From contig JAAUZY010000059.1 in the NCBI GenBank assembly GCA_014804355.1, positions 1 through 64,000 of the forward strand: 64,000 nucleotides of DNA, in the 5' to 3' direction. Below, piece after piece: positions 35,039-42,384 of the stretch. The notes beneath the pieces were generated by a model that saw only the letters and a program-made list of their open reading frames with translations, did no database searches and was not told the origin of the DNA. The stretch's first letter is position 1. Every line of letters begins with the position of its first letter. This stretch comes from Lachnospiraceae bacterium. GTDB lineage: Bacteria; Bacillota; Clostridia; Lachnospirales; Lachnospiraceae. The translations under genes and the position numbers were made by a program.

Positions 35039-35785
35039 ATGTTGCTGGAAAACAAGGTTGCGATTATTACAGGCGGGAGCAGAGGGATCGGTTATGCGAC
35101 TGTCGAGGCTTTTGTACAGGAGGGCGCCAAGGTAGTGCTATGTGCCAGCAGGCAGGAAACGGCAGATCAGGCTGTGGCGAAGTTAAAGGAAACATATGCG
35201 GATGCGGTAGTGGAGGGCATCTTCCCGAATCTGTCTGAATATTCGGCCGTGAAGGCAGCTTTTGACGAGGTGGCTGGGAAGTACGGAAAGATCGATATTC
35301 TGGTTAATAATGCGGGAATGTCGGAGAGCACTCCTTTTACGGAATATACGGAAGATCTGTTTAGTAAGGTCATGGATTTAAACCTTAAGGCTGTATACAA
35401 CTGCACCAAAGCGGCAAGCGAGCATATGGTGGCAGCGGGCAGCGGTGTCATTCTGAACACCTCCTCCATGGTGAGTGTATACGGGCAGCCGGCGGGAGTT
35501 GCCTATCCTACATCTAAATGGGCAGTCAATGGATTTACTTTATCTCTCGCCAGAGAAATGGGACCGAAGGGAATCCGGGTCAATGCGGTGGCACCCGGCA
35601 TCACATATACCGATATGATGCGTGCAGTTCCGAAAGAAGTGATCGATCCGATGATTGCACAGATTCCGCTGCGGCGCATGGGACAACCGGAGGATATCGC
35701 CAATGCTTTTGTATTCCTCGCATCGGATAGGGCCTCTTATATCAGCGGTGAGATTCTGCATGTGGATGGGCTGGCGAGAAGCTGA
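35039..35785 (+). CDS. Short-chain dehydrogenase/reductase (FabG-like)
   Basis: This 248-residue NAD(P)-dependent oxidoreductase has a Rossmann motif TGGSRGIG, NNAG (VNNAGMSE), catalytic Ser in LNTSSMVS, YPTSK with catalytic Tyr and Lys, and a PG...T loop (VAPGITYTDM). Such proteins reduce 3-oxoacyl-ACP or oxidise sugars and steroids; sequence alone does not decide. There is no fatty-acid gene nearby, so I do not call it fabG. AAAGGAGGG precedes ATG 35039. The downstream LysR gene may or may not regulate it. Confidence 0.85.
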   Translation: MLLENKVAIITGGSRGIGYATVEAFVQEGAKVVLCASRQETADQAVAKLKETYADAVVEGIFPNLSEYSAVKAAFDEVAGKYGKIDILVNNAGMSESTPFTEYTEDLFSKVMDLNLKAVYNCTKAASEHMVAAGSGVILNTSSMVSVYGQPAGVAYPTSKWAVNGFTLSLAREMGPKGIRVNAVAPGITYTDMMRAVPKEVIDPMIAQIPLRRMGQPEDIANAFVFLASDRASYISGEILHVDGLARS

Positions 35786-35855
35786 GTATGGCCGCGGACA
35801 ATAAGAAAAGGCGGCAGAAAGCGTACGGGCAATATATGCGGTGATAGATTTGGAG

Positions 35856-35865
35856 TTATGTAAAC
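35856..35865 (+). repeat. TTATGTAAAC motif at a gene start
   Basis: The recurrent 10-mer lies between GGAG and the ATG of the LysR gene: GGAG-TTATGTAAACT-ATG. It contains a start-stop ATGTAA in frame with the true start. The same arrangement occurs before pdxT. See the finding on the motif. Confidence 0.7.
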
Positions 35866-35866
35866 T

Positions 35867-36742
35867 ATGAACAACTTAGAGTATTATAAAGTATTCTATC
35901 ATGTGGCAACGACCGGAAGTCTGACGATGGCTGCGAAAGAACTGAATATTTCGCAGCCGGCAGTCAGCCAGTCCGTCAGGCAGCTGGAGACAGCGTTGGG
36001 GACGAAGCTTTTTACGAGGGCATCGAAAGGGGTACGGCTGACGGGAGAAGGCAGCCTGCTCTATGGCTATGTGGCGAAGGGATATGAACAGATCAGGCTG
36101 GGAGAGCAGAAGCTGGAACAGATGCTGAATCTGGAACTGGGTGAGATTCACATCGGAGCCAGTGACATGACACTGCAATTCTATCTGCTGCCTTATTTGG
36201 AGCAATTTCATGAGAAATATCCCCATATTAAGGTAATGGTCAGTAATGCGCCTACTCCGGAGACGTTGCGTAATCTGAATGAGAATAAAATTGATTTCGG
36301 TGTGGTGAGCACACCTTTTGACAATCCGGGCGGTCTGCAGGTGGCGAATGTGCGGGAGATTGAAGATGTATTCGTGGCGGGACGGAAGTTTATCAGCTAT
36401 AAGAACCGCATGTTAGACTTGCAGGAATTAGAAAAAATGCCTATTATTTATCTGGAGGGTGCGACCAGCACGAGAAGCTATATGGATTCTTTTTTGCAGA
36501 AAAACAACGTGTACGTCCGGCCCGAGTTTGAACTGGCGACCAGCGATATGATCGTGCAGTTTGCCTTGCGCAATCTGGGTGTGGGATGTGTCGTTCGGGA
36601 CTTTGCAAGGGAGTATCTGGAGGATGGAAGACTGTTTGAACTGAGGTTTAACATGATCATACCGAAGCGGCATTTCTGTGTGGTGACGAATCCCAGGAAT
36701 CCACTGTCGGCGGCGGCGCGGAGTATGCTGGAGCTGCTGTGA
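35867..36742 (+). CDS. LysR-type transcriptional regulator
   Basis: This 291-residue regulator has an N-terminal winged HTH (residues 1-60: YYKVFYHVATTGSLTMAAKELNISQPAVSQSVRQLE, LFTRASKGVRLTGEG) and a C-terminal periplasmic-binding-like effector domain beginning GEIHIGASDMTLQFYLLPYL. These proteins bind DNA as tetramers and respond to a small metabolite. It lies 81 bases after the SDR gene on the same strand rather than divergent, so its target is not clear. Translation starts after the unusual GGAG-TTATGTAAACT-ATG spacer. Confidence 0.92.
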   Translation: MNNLEYYKVFYHVATTGSLTMAAKELNISQPAVSQSVRQLETALGTKLFTRASKGVRLTGEGSLLYGYVAKGYEQIRLGEQKLEQMLNLELGEIHIGASDMTLQFYLLPYLEQFHEKYPHIKVMVSNAPTPETLRNLNENKIDFGVVSTPFDNPGGLQVANVREIEDVFVAGRKFISYKNRMLDLQELEKMPIIYLEGATSTRSYMDSFLQKNNVYVRPEFELATSDMIVQFALRNLGVGCVVRDFAREYLEDGRLFELRFNMIIPKRHFCVVTNPRNPLSAAARSMLELL

Positions 36743-36831
36743 CGAATCGACTGTAGGACGCTTCAGGAGAAAGGCTGTAATGAAAGAGCTTTACCTGAGA
36801 AGAAAAGCGATGAAACGGAGAGAAAATCAAC

Positions 36832-37437
36832 ATGATTACGACAATTATATTTGACATCGGCAATGTGCTTGCGGATTTTACGTGGAAGGAACACTTTGAG
36901 AGATTCGGGTATGATGCGCAGATGGTGGAGCGTATTGCCGAGGCGACGGTCAAGAATCCGGCGTGGAGTGAAATTGACAGAGGTGCTATGAAAGAAGAGG
37001 ATATCATACGGGAGTTCATAGCGGCGGATCCGGACATTGAAGAAGATATCCGTAAGGTACTGAAGAATGTTGAAACAATAGTAGCGCGAAATGACTATGC
37101 GATTCCGTGGATTCAGGAGTTAAAGAGTAAGGGCTACCGGACATTGTATCTGTCTAATTTCTCAGAAAAAGCAGAACGAGAGTGTGCGCGTGCACTGGAT
37201 TTTATCCCATATATGGACGGCGGTATTTTGTCATATCAGGAAAAGGTGATCAAGCCCATGCCGGAGATTTATCAGTTGTTGATCGACCGATATGATCTTG
37301 TGCCGGAAGAATGCGTCTTTATGGATGACACACAGGCGAATCTGGTTGGAGCGGAGAAATTTGGCATACATACGATCCATTTTCTGAATCAGGCACAGGC
37401 GATTGCGGAACTGCAGAAGCTGGGAGTCGATGCATAA
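36832..37437 (+). CDS. HAD-superfamily phosphatase
   Basis: This 201-residue haloacid-dehalogenase-like hydrolase of subfamily IA has motif I FDIGNVL (nucleophile Asp; the second Asp is replaced by Asn in FDIGN, as in many YihX-like proteins), motif II LYLSNFS, motif III Lys in YQEKVIKPMPEIY, and motif IV FMDDTQANLVGA. A helical cap lies between motifs I and II. The YihX-like pattern suggests a sugar-phosphate or FMN-type phosphatase, but substrate is not determined. It is convergent with the flavoprotein gene, sharing a bidirectional terminator. Confidence 0.88.
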   Translation: MITTIIFDIGNVLADFTWKEHFERFGYDAQMVERIAEATVKNPAWSEIDRGAMKEEDIIREFIAADPDIEEDIRKVLKNVETIVARNDYAIPWIQELKSKGYRTLYLSNFSEKAERECARALDFIPYMDGGILSYQEKVIKPMPEIYQLLIDRYDLVPEECVFMDDTQANLVGAEKFGIHTIHFLNQAQAIAELQKLGVDA

Positions 37438-37445
37438 GAGAAAAT

Positions 37446-37527
37446 AAAAGCTATCCTTCCGATAGCCGTATCTGCACGCGAATAAGCAGCAGATACGGAC
37501 GTATCATGTGAAGAGGGATAGCTTTTT
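37446..37527. terminator. Long bidirectional terminator
   Basis: AAAAGCTATCC at the left pairs with GGGATAGCTTTTT at the right, enclosing a second perfect stem CCGTATCTGC/GCAGATACGG. Both strands end in T-rich runs, matching the convergent genes. Confidence 0.88.
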
Positions 37528-37532
37528 ACTAC

Positions 37533-38687
37533 TTATTTGAGCAATTCTTCGGCCAGCGCTTCAATCTGTGCCCTACTCTCGTCATTTAGCGCAGATTTGA
37601 TCTGAACCGTATTTTCCGCAAATGTAATGTTCTTGCAGTTTTCCAGTTTAGCGCGCATAACCTTCGCCGCCATCGGTGCCCATGATCCGTTTTCGATGAG
37701 GGCAACGGTGCGGTTCTGATAATTATGTGAGATCAGCTCGTCGATAAATTCCCGCATATACGGAAAGATTTCCGTGTTGTAGGTGGTGGTGGCAAGTACC
37801 AGTTTGCCGTAACGGAAAGCGTCTTCCATACATTCCGCCATATCCTCACGTGCAAGATCGGCCGTAACGACTTTCGGGCAGCCTTTTTCCGTGAGCTTTG
37901 CGGCAAGGAGTTCCGCTGCAGCTTTCGTGTTGCCGTAAACGGAGGTGTAGGCGATCATAATGCCTTCTGACTCCACGCCGTAGGAAGACCAGATCTGATA
38001 TAGGTTTACATAATATTCCAAATTCTCTTTTAAGACCGGACCATGTAAAGGACAGATTGTCTGGATATCAAGGGCAGCAGCTTTTTTCAACAGGTTCTGT
38101 ACCTGCATGCCATACTTGCCTACAATACCGAAATAGTAGCGGCGTGCTTCGCAGGCCCAGTCTTCGTCCGCATCCAAGGCGCCGAATTTACCGAATCCGT
38201 CGGCGGAGAAGAGTACTTTATCCAGGCTGTCATAGGTGACCATGACTTCGGGCCAGTGAACCATCGGAGCGGCGATAAACTGTAAGGTGTGCGAGCCGAG
38301 TTCGAGCGTATCGCCTTCTTTGATAATCTGCCGCCTGTCGGCATAGTCCGTACCGAAGAACTGGCGCATCATGTTAAATGCGGGCGCGGATGCCACGATA
38401 ACGGCATCTGGATAGGCCTTGACAAATGTGTCGATGTTAGCGGAGTGATCCGGCTCCATGTGCTGTATGATCAGGTAGTCCGGGGTACGTGTTCCGAGAA
38501 CTTCCTTCAGATTTTGCAGCCATTCTTCGCCAAAGTGAGCATCTACTGTGTCGAGGACGGCAATCTTGTCGTCGATGATCACATAGGAATTGTATGCCAT
38601 TCCGTTTTCTACGATATACTGCCCCTCGAAGAGGTCGATATCGTGGTCGTTTACGCCTATGTATTGAATGTCTTTCGTGATCTGCAT
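37533..38687 (-). CDS. A-type flavoprotein (diiron-flavodoxin, FprA/FDP)
   Basis: This 384-residue cytoplasmic enzyme reduces O2 to water, and sometimes NO, protecting anaerobes. The N-terminal metallo-beta-lactamase-like domain holds the diiron ligands: HMEPDHS (HxExD), a His in MVHWPE, the Asp in FSADGFGKFG and the His in CPLHGPV. The C-terminal flavodoxin domain binds FMN (YTSVYGNTKAAAE). No rubredoxin domain is attached. The track start at 38744 is too far; ATG 38687 has AAAGGAG. Electron partners are not in the window. The element at 38855-38991 lies upstream of it. Confidence 0.93.
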   Translation of the reverse strand: MQITKDIQYIGVNDHDIDLFEGQYIVENGMAYNSYVIIDDKIAVLDTVDAHFGEEWLQNLKEVLGTRTPDYLIIQHMEPDHSANIDTFVKAYPDAVIVASAPAFNMMRQFFGTDYADRRQIIKEGDTLELGSHTLQFIAAPMVHWPEVMVTYDSLDKVLFSADGFGKFGALDADEDWACEARRYYFGIVGKYGMQVQNLLKKAAALDIQTICPLHGPVLKENLEYYVNLYQIWSSYGVESEGIMIAYTSVYGNTKAAAELLAAKLTEKGCPKVVTADLAREDMAECMEDAFRYGKLVLATTTYNTEIFPYMREFIDELISHNYQNRTVALIENGSWAPMAAKVMRAKLENCKNITFAENTVQIKSALNDESRAQIEALAEELLK

Positions 38688-39126
38688 AGTGAGTCTCCTT
38701 TTTATGATATATTTGGGGTTTGAAAAAATACATCGATTTTTCATTGCGATGCTATATTAGTATAACCCCTTTTAAAAAGCTTGACAAGATTTTGTGTCGG
38801 TTCAGTCTGGCAGGCCGGCAGGAAAGTTGTTTTTTATATGCGGCAAAACCGGTCGCGCAGAGGAAAGTTAATATCTGCGTCACCGCGCTCTCGCTCCGCA
38901 AAAAGCGTAGCGGACACTAGACTCGTGAAATACCTCGTCAAGTGCCGACGCTTTTTGAGGGGTTCCTTCAGATATTAACTTCCCTCTGCGCTTAGGCTGT
39001 GGAGTGGGTGAGAAAAGTAACTGTGGAAATGTATATACCACAAATGATGGGGACTGATGGGTTTGGCGGAAAGTCTCGTTGCCTGCGGTTGTGGAATGAG
39101 GTACAATAAGGACAGTTAACGCAAAA
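38688..39126. other. Spacer holding the palindromic element, otherwise featureless
   Basis: The divergent spacer between the flavoprotein and tcdA contains the palindromic element (38855-38991) and the leader repeat (from 39127). TTGACA-like CTTGACAAG (38779) could drive rightward or leftward transcription. ORF-track entries here fall inside the palindrome and are not supported. Confidence 0.5.
38855..38991. repeat. Structured palindromic element, copy 1
   Basis: A 137-base element has 23-base arms (left begins GCGCAGAGGAAAGTTAA) pairing with one A-C mismatch that becomes G-U on the minus strand. Inside, CAAAAAGCGT pairs with ACGCTTTTTG and CACT with AGTG. A related 152-base copy lies at 47324-47475; the stems differ by paired substitutions. 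It may be a mobile palindromic repeat or structured RNA. Confidence 0.8.
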
Positions 39127-39172
39127 TTGTGTCTGTGGCTCAAATTCACAGGCTACGGAAAGGCATGGTTAT
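39127..39172 (+). promoter_or_regulatory. Repeated structured leader, copy 1 (before tcdA)
   Basis: TTGTGTCTG, a CTGTG/CACAG hairpin and the constant tail GGCTACGGAAAGGCATGG recur before tldE (62366-62410), where the hairpin is CTGC/GCAG. The tail includes the only ribosome-site-like GGAAAGG, and an ATG within it. Confidence 0.55.
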
Positions 39173-39923
39173 TACTATGACGGAACAGTTTTCCAGAACG
39201 GAAATGCTGATCGGCGGCGATGCAATGGACAGACTGGCGCATGCACGTGTGGCGGTGTTCGGTGTTGGCGGCGTTGGCGGTTATGTATGCGAAGCACTCT
39301 CGCGCAGCGGCGTTGGCGCGTTTGATCTGATAGACAACGATACGGTCTGTCTTTCCAATCTGAACCGCCAAATCATTGCCACCCATAAGACAGTAGGCAG
39401 ATACAAGACAGAGGTGATGAAAGAGCGGATTCTGGATATTAACCCGAATGCACGCGTGCGGATTCATCAGTGCTTCTTCCTGCCGGAAAATGCGGATCAG
39501 TTTCCTTTTGAGGAATACGACTATGTGGTGGATGCGGTGGACACCGTGACTGCTAAGATCGAACTGGTATTGCGGGCACAGGAGAAGAACATTCCAATCA
39601 TCAGCAGCATGGGAGCCGGGAACAAGCTTGATGCGGGCGCTTTTCGTGTAGCGGATATATATGAGACGAAAGTGTGTCCCCTTGCCAAGGTGATGCGCAG
39701 GGAATTGAAAAAAAGGAATGTGGAACATCTGAAAGTGGTGTATTCGGAGGAAGAGCCTATGAAACCGATCGGGCAGGAGAAAGGGGCAGCGAAAGAAACA
39801 GGTGCGGAAAACGGACAGATTATGGCAGGCAGGAGAAGTACACCGGGCAGTATCGCATTCGTGCCGTCCGTGGCGGGACTGATCATTGCGGGGGAAGTGG
39901 TGAAAGATCTGGCGGGGGATTAA
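39165..39923 (+). CDS. tcdA: tRNA threonylcarbamoyladenosine dehydratase (ThiF/E1-like)
   Basis: This 253-residue E1-like enzyme makes cyclic t6A in tRNAs decoding ANN codons, using ATP. The Rossmann-like AMP site is VFGVGGVGGYVCEALSRSGVG, followed by LIDNDTVCLSNLNRQ and the TcdA signature FSRTEMLIG near the start. SSMGAGNKLD and the terminal PSVAGLIIAGEVV are also typical. ATG 39165 follows GGAAAGG directly; ATG 39177 (MTEQFSRTEM) is the more conserved start but has no close ribosome site. It is preceded by a leader that recurs before tldE and followed by a long stem. Confidence 0.9.
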   Translation: MVITMTEQFSRTEMLIGGDAMDRLAHARVAVFGVGGVGGYVCEALSRSGVGAFDLIDNDTVCLSNLNRQIIATHKTVGRYKTEVMKERILDINPNARVRIHQCFFLPENADQFPFEEYDYVVDAVDTVTAKIELVLRAQEKNIPIISSMGAGNKLDAGAFRVADIYETKVCPLAKVMRRELKKRNVEHLKVVYSEEEPMKPIGQEKGAAKETGAENGQIMAGRRSTPGSIAFVPSVAGLIIAGEVVKDLAGD

Positions 39924-39926
39924 AAG

Positions 39927-39976
39927 AGAATTCAAGAAGTTGGGGTTGTTTTTGGCACTCCAACTTCTTGAATTCT
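39927..39976. terminator. Long stem-loop after tcdA
   Basis: AGAATTCAAGAAGTTGG / CCAACTTCTTGAATTCT is a perfect 17-bp stem with a 16-base loop. No U-tract follows immediately; the 33-bp dispersed repeat overlaps its 3' arm and ends in CTCACTTTTTT farther on. Confidence 0.65.
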
Positions 39977-40004
39977 ATAGGAAATTGCTCGTTTATGTAC
40001 GAGT
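39972..40004 (+). repeat. 33-bp dispersed repeat, copy 2
   Basis: Exact second copy of the sequence at 30854-30886, again right after a stem-loop 3' of a gene and containing the CTCGT/ACGAG hairpin. Confidence 0.75.
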
Positions 40005-40180
40005 GCGCTAAGAGAATCTCACTTTTTTACCAAAACTGGCATGCACAAAAATATAAAAACTGGATATTTAATAAAAGCCAATATGCTGATATATTTCTGA
40101 TAATCGGTGTAACGATTTCGAGGCACTGATAAAGAGGATTAATGGAATATAGTATTTTGGAGTAAAGACAAGGAGGCTTT

Positions 40181-41065
40181 GTGAACCAGATGAGTGAAGA
40201 GAGATATGCGTTGAACAAGCAGTTGGCACAGATGTTAAAGGGCGGCGTGATCATGGATGTGACGACGCCGGAACAGGCGAAGATCGCGGAAGCAGCAGGC
40301 GCTTGTGCTGTTATGGCATTAGAGAGAATTCCGGCAGATATTCGGGCGGCAGGCGGCGTCTCTAGAATGAGTGACCCGAAGATGATCAAAGGCATTCAGG
40401 AGGCAGTTTCCATTCCTGTAATGGCGAAATGCCGGATTGGTCATTTCGTGGAGGCACAGATTCTGGAGGCGATCGAGATCGACTACATAGACGAGAGTGA
40501 GGTGCTTTCTCCGGCGGACGATGTCTATCACATTGACAAGCGACAATTTAAGGTGCCCTTTGTGTGCGGCGCGAAGGATCTGGGTGAGGCGCTTCGCAGG
40601 ATCAACGAGGGTGCTTCCATGATCAGGACAAAAGGCGAGCCGGGTACGGGGGATGTGGTGCAGGCGGTGCGCCACATGAGGAAGATGAGCAGTGAGATTG
40701 CGAAGATCACAGCAATGCGGCAGGATGAATTGTTCGAGGAAGCCAAGCAGCTTGCGGTTCCCTATGAGTTGGTGGCTTATGTGCATGAGAACGGCAGGCT
40801 TCCGGTGGTGAATTTCGCGGCGGGTGGTGTAGCGACTCCGGCGGACGCGGCATTGATGGTGCAGCTTGGTGCAGAGGGCGTATTCGTCGGGTCGGGAATC
40901 TTTAAGTCCGGCAATCCGGCTAAGAGAGCGGCATCTATCGTGAAAGCGGTGACCAATTATAAGGACAGCAAACTAATTGCAGAACTGTCTGAGGATCTGG
41001 GTGAAGCGATGGTCGGAATCAACGAGCAGGAGATTGAGCTTTTGATGGCGGAGAGAGGAAAATGA
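40181..41065 (+). CDS. pdxS: Pyridoxal 5'-phosphate synthase, lyase subunit
   Basis: This 294-residue subunit of the deoxyxylulose-5-phosphate-independent vitamin B6 pathway builds PLP from ribose 5-phosphate, glyceraldehyde 3-phosphate and ammonia. A TIM barrel shows [28 protein letters not shown], the catalytic lysines in MAKCRIGH and [13 protein letters not shown], and [13 protein letters not shown]. It begins at GTG 40181 with AAGGAGG five bases upstream; the ATG nine bases later is too far. pdxT follows after 121 bases, giving the usual glutaminase pair. Confidence 0.97.
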   Translation: MNQMSEERYALNKQLAQMLKGGVIMDVTTPEQAKIAEAAGACAVMALERIPADIRAAGGVSRMSDPKMIKGIQEAVSIPVMAKCRIGHFVEAQILEAIEIDYIDESEVLSPADDVYHIDKRQFKVPFVCGAKDLGEALRRINEGASMIRTKGEPGTGDVVQAVRHMRKMSSEIAKITAMRQDELFEEAKQLAVPYELVAYVHENGRLPVVNFAAGGVATPADAALMVQLGAEGVFVGSGIFKSGNPAKRAASIVKAVTNYKDSKLIAELSEDLGEAMVGINEQEIELLMAERGK

Positions 41066-41119
41066 TGAGGAATGTCGGATTTGTCAGACCGGCGTGTATT
41101 GTTGCAGCAGACATGATAG

Positions 41120-41170
41120 TCGATAAATGTGAGAACCGCAATAGTAGTAATATTAGTAATAGTAGTAAAA
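41120..41170 (+). repeat. TAGTAA-rich simple repeat between pdxS and pdxT
   Basis: A run of AGTA/ATA triplets (TAGTAGTAATATTAGTAATAGTAGTAA) directly upstream of the pdxT ribosome site. It could change length by slippage; effect on pdxT expression is speculation. Confidence 0.5.
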
Positions 41171-41175
41171 AGGAG

Positions 41176-41185
41176 TTATGTAAAC
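41176..41185 (+). repeat. TTATGTAAAC motif at the pdxT start
   Basis: Same arrangement as before the LysR gene: AGGAG, the 10-mer plus T, then ATG, with ATGTAA three codons upstream in frame. Confidence 0.7.
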
Positions 41186-41186
41186 T

Positions 41187-41762
41187 ATGAATATAGCAGT
41201 GCTGGCGATACAAGGTGCTTTTGCGGAGCATATTGACAAGTTGAAGAAGTTAGGTGTGGATTGCATAGAATTAAGACAGGCAGCAGATTTGGAACAGGAT
41301 TTCGATGGACTCATTCTGCCTGGTGGGGAGAGTACTGTACAGAGGAAGCTATTGCGGGAACATGACATGGTTGAACCTCTTCGGAAAAAGATTGGGCAGG
41401 GGATCCCCGTTCTAGGAACCTGCGCGGGCTTGATTCTTCTGGCACAGGAGATCAGCAATGACGGCGATGTATGTTTCGGAACGTTGCCGGTGCGTGTGCA
41501 GCGCAATGCTTACGGAAGACAGCTTGGCAGTTTTCACACGGAAGAGGAGTTTGCGGGGATAGGCAGGGTGCCTATGAGTTTTATCCGAGCGCCTTATATT
41601 GAATCGGTGGTAAACAGGAATCAGACAGAAATACTTGCCACGGTGGAAGACAGGATCGTAGCGGCGCGGTCCGGCAATCAGATCGGGATAGCTTTTCACC
41701 CGGAGCTGGATGAGGATGATCGAATTCATGAGATGTTTCTTGAGATGTGCAGAGGAGTATAA
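41187..41762 (+). CDS. pdxT: Pyridoxal 5'-phosphate synthase, glutaminase subunit
   Basis: This 191-residue class I glutamine amidotransferase supplies ammonia to PdxS. The motifs are complete: PGGESTVQ, nucleophile Cys in GTCAGLIL, VQRNAYGRQLGSF, FIRAPYI, and the catalytic His/Glu pair in AFHPELDED. It starts at ATG 41187 behind AGGAG-TTATGTAAACT-ATG, which includes an in-frame ATGTAA. Its stop is 47 bases from the 3' end of the oppositely oriented small RNA. Confidence 0.97.
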   Translation: MNIAVLAIQGAFAEHIDKLKKLGVDCIELRQAADLEQDFDGLILPGGESTVQRKLLREHDMVEPLRKKIGQGIPVLGTCAGLILLAQEISNDGDVCFGTLPVRVQRNAYGRQLGSFHTEEEFAGIGRVPMSFIRAPYIESVVNRNQTEILATVEDRIVAARSGNQIGIAFHPELDEDDRIHEMFLEMCRGV

Positions 41763-41808
41763 AGTTTGACCAGACAAAAATGAGAATTATGTAGTACTAT
41801 TACGGAAT

Positions 41809-41897
41809 TAAAAAAGCTAACCCCAGGGGCAAAGGAATTCTTGGTTTGCACCTACTCTCATTCGAGAACCCAGCCTTTATCCTTCACGAGTTAACTT
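41809..41897 (-). ncRNA. Candidate small structured RNA downstream of pdxT
   Basis: On the minus strand an RNA of about 89 nt would start at the base of a ten-pair closing stem AAGUUAACUC/GGGGUUAGCUU (with G-U pairs only on this strand) and end in six U. Inside are AAAGG/CCUUU, GGUU/AACC and a UUCUC-GAAU-GAGAG hairpin. A near-consensus promoter lies exactly upstream. I cannot match it to 6S, SRP, tmRNA or a known riboswitch. No long ORF is present. Confidence 0.65.
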
Positions 41898-41903
41898 ATC
41901 TAT

Positions 41904-41931
41904 ACTATAGCATATGGGATGAAAATGTCAA
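41904..41931 (-). promoter_or_regulatory. Promoter of the minus-strand small RNA
   Basis: TTGACA and TATAGT, 16 bp apart on the minus strand; transcription would start near 41897, where the closing stem begins. Confidence 0.7.
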
Positions 41932-42384
41932 ATATACATGCGAGGACAATTTCACTGTGACAGAAGCTTTTTATTTAGATTATGTTGTTTAACTTGAAAT
42001 ACTGCCTCTATTATGTTCTTTATATTTCAATAAATCAGCTTAAATTGAAATAAAATTGTCGCTTTTGGTATACATAACTTCCTAAGTATCACGCACCACC
42101 CCCTCCGGCACCTAAAATGGTACCGCCTCCTCGATACATTTCACAGTCCCGTCTTGAAACTTCTCATAATGCTAATTATTTATATTACTTTTATGCATTT
42201 CTCCGGCTAATACTCCCTATTGCCGTACAACCCTCTGCCATAGTATACTAAACTTATACAGCCCGTACAGAAGATTCATACAGGCGAAACAGTTACCGAT
42301 GATAATGTCCTGAAGATATCATACAACATAGAAGCAACTGTATATAATAGATCTGAAGGGATAGACAACAAAGGGGAGAAAAGA
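41932..42384. other. AT-rich spacer before plsC-like gene
   Basis: No long ORF. A TTTCAATAAATC...TTGAAAT inverted repeat lies near 42030, and a TATAAT box at 42343-42348 without a clear -35 may start the acyltransferase transcript. On the minus strand 42089-42139 could encode a 16-residue glycine-rich peptide (MYRGGGTILGAGGGGA) but with only a weak ribosome site. Confidence 0.4.

Noticed and set aside
38781-38978. 65-residue ORFs in the divergent spacer before tcdA
   Set aside because: They lie across the palindromic element, differ between frames and have no ribosome site.
41118-41172. CRISPR-like tandem repeats before pdxT
   Set aside because: The units are 3-6 bases long with no spacers; this is a simple sequence repeat.
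42100-42135. T-box-like GGAGGCGGTACC on the minus strand
   Set aside because: It lacks the conserved antiterminator context and any downstream synthetase or amino-acid gene on that strand.
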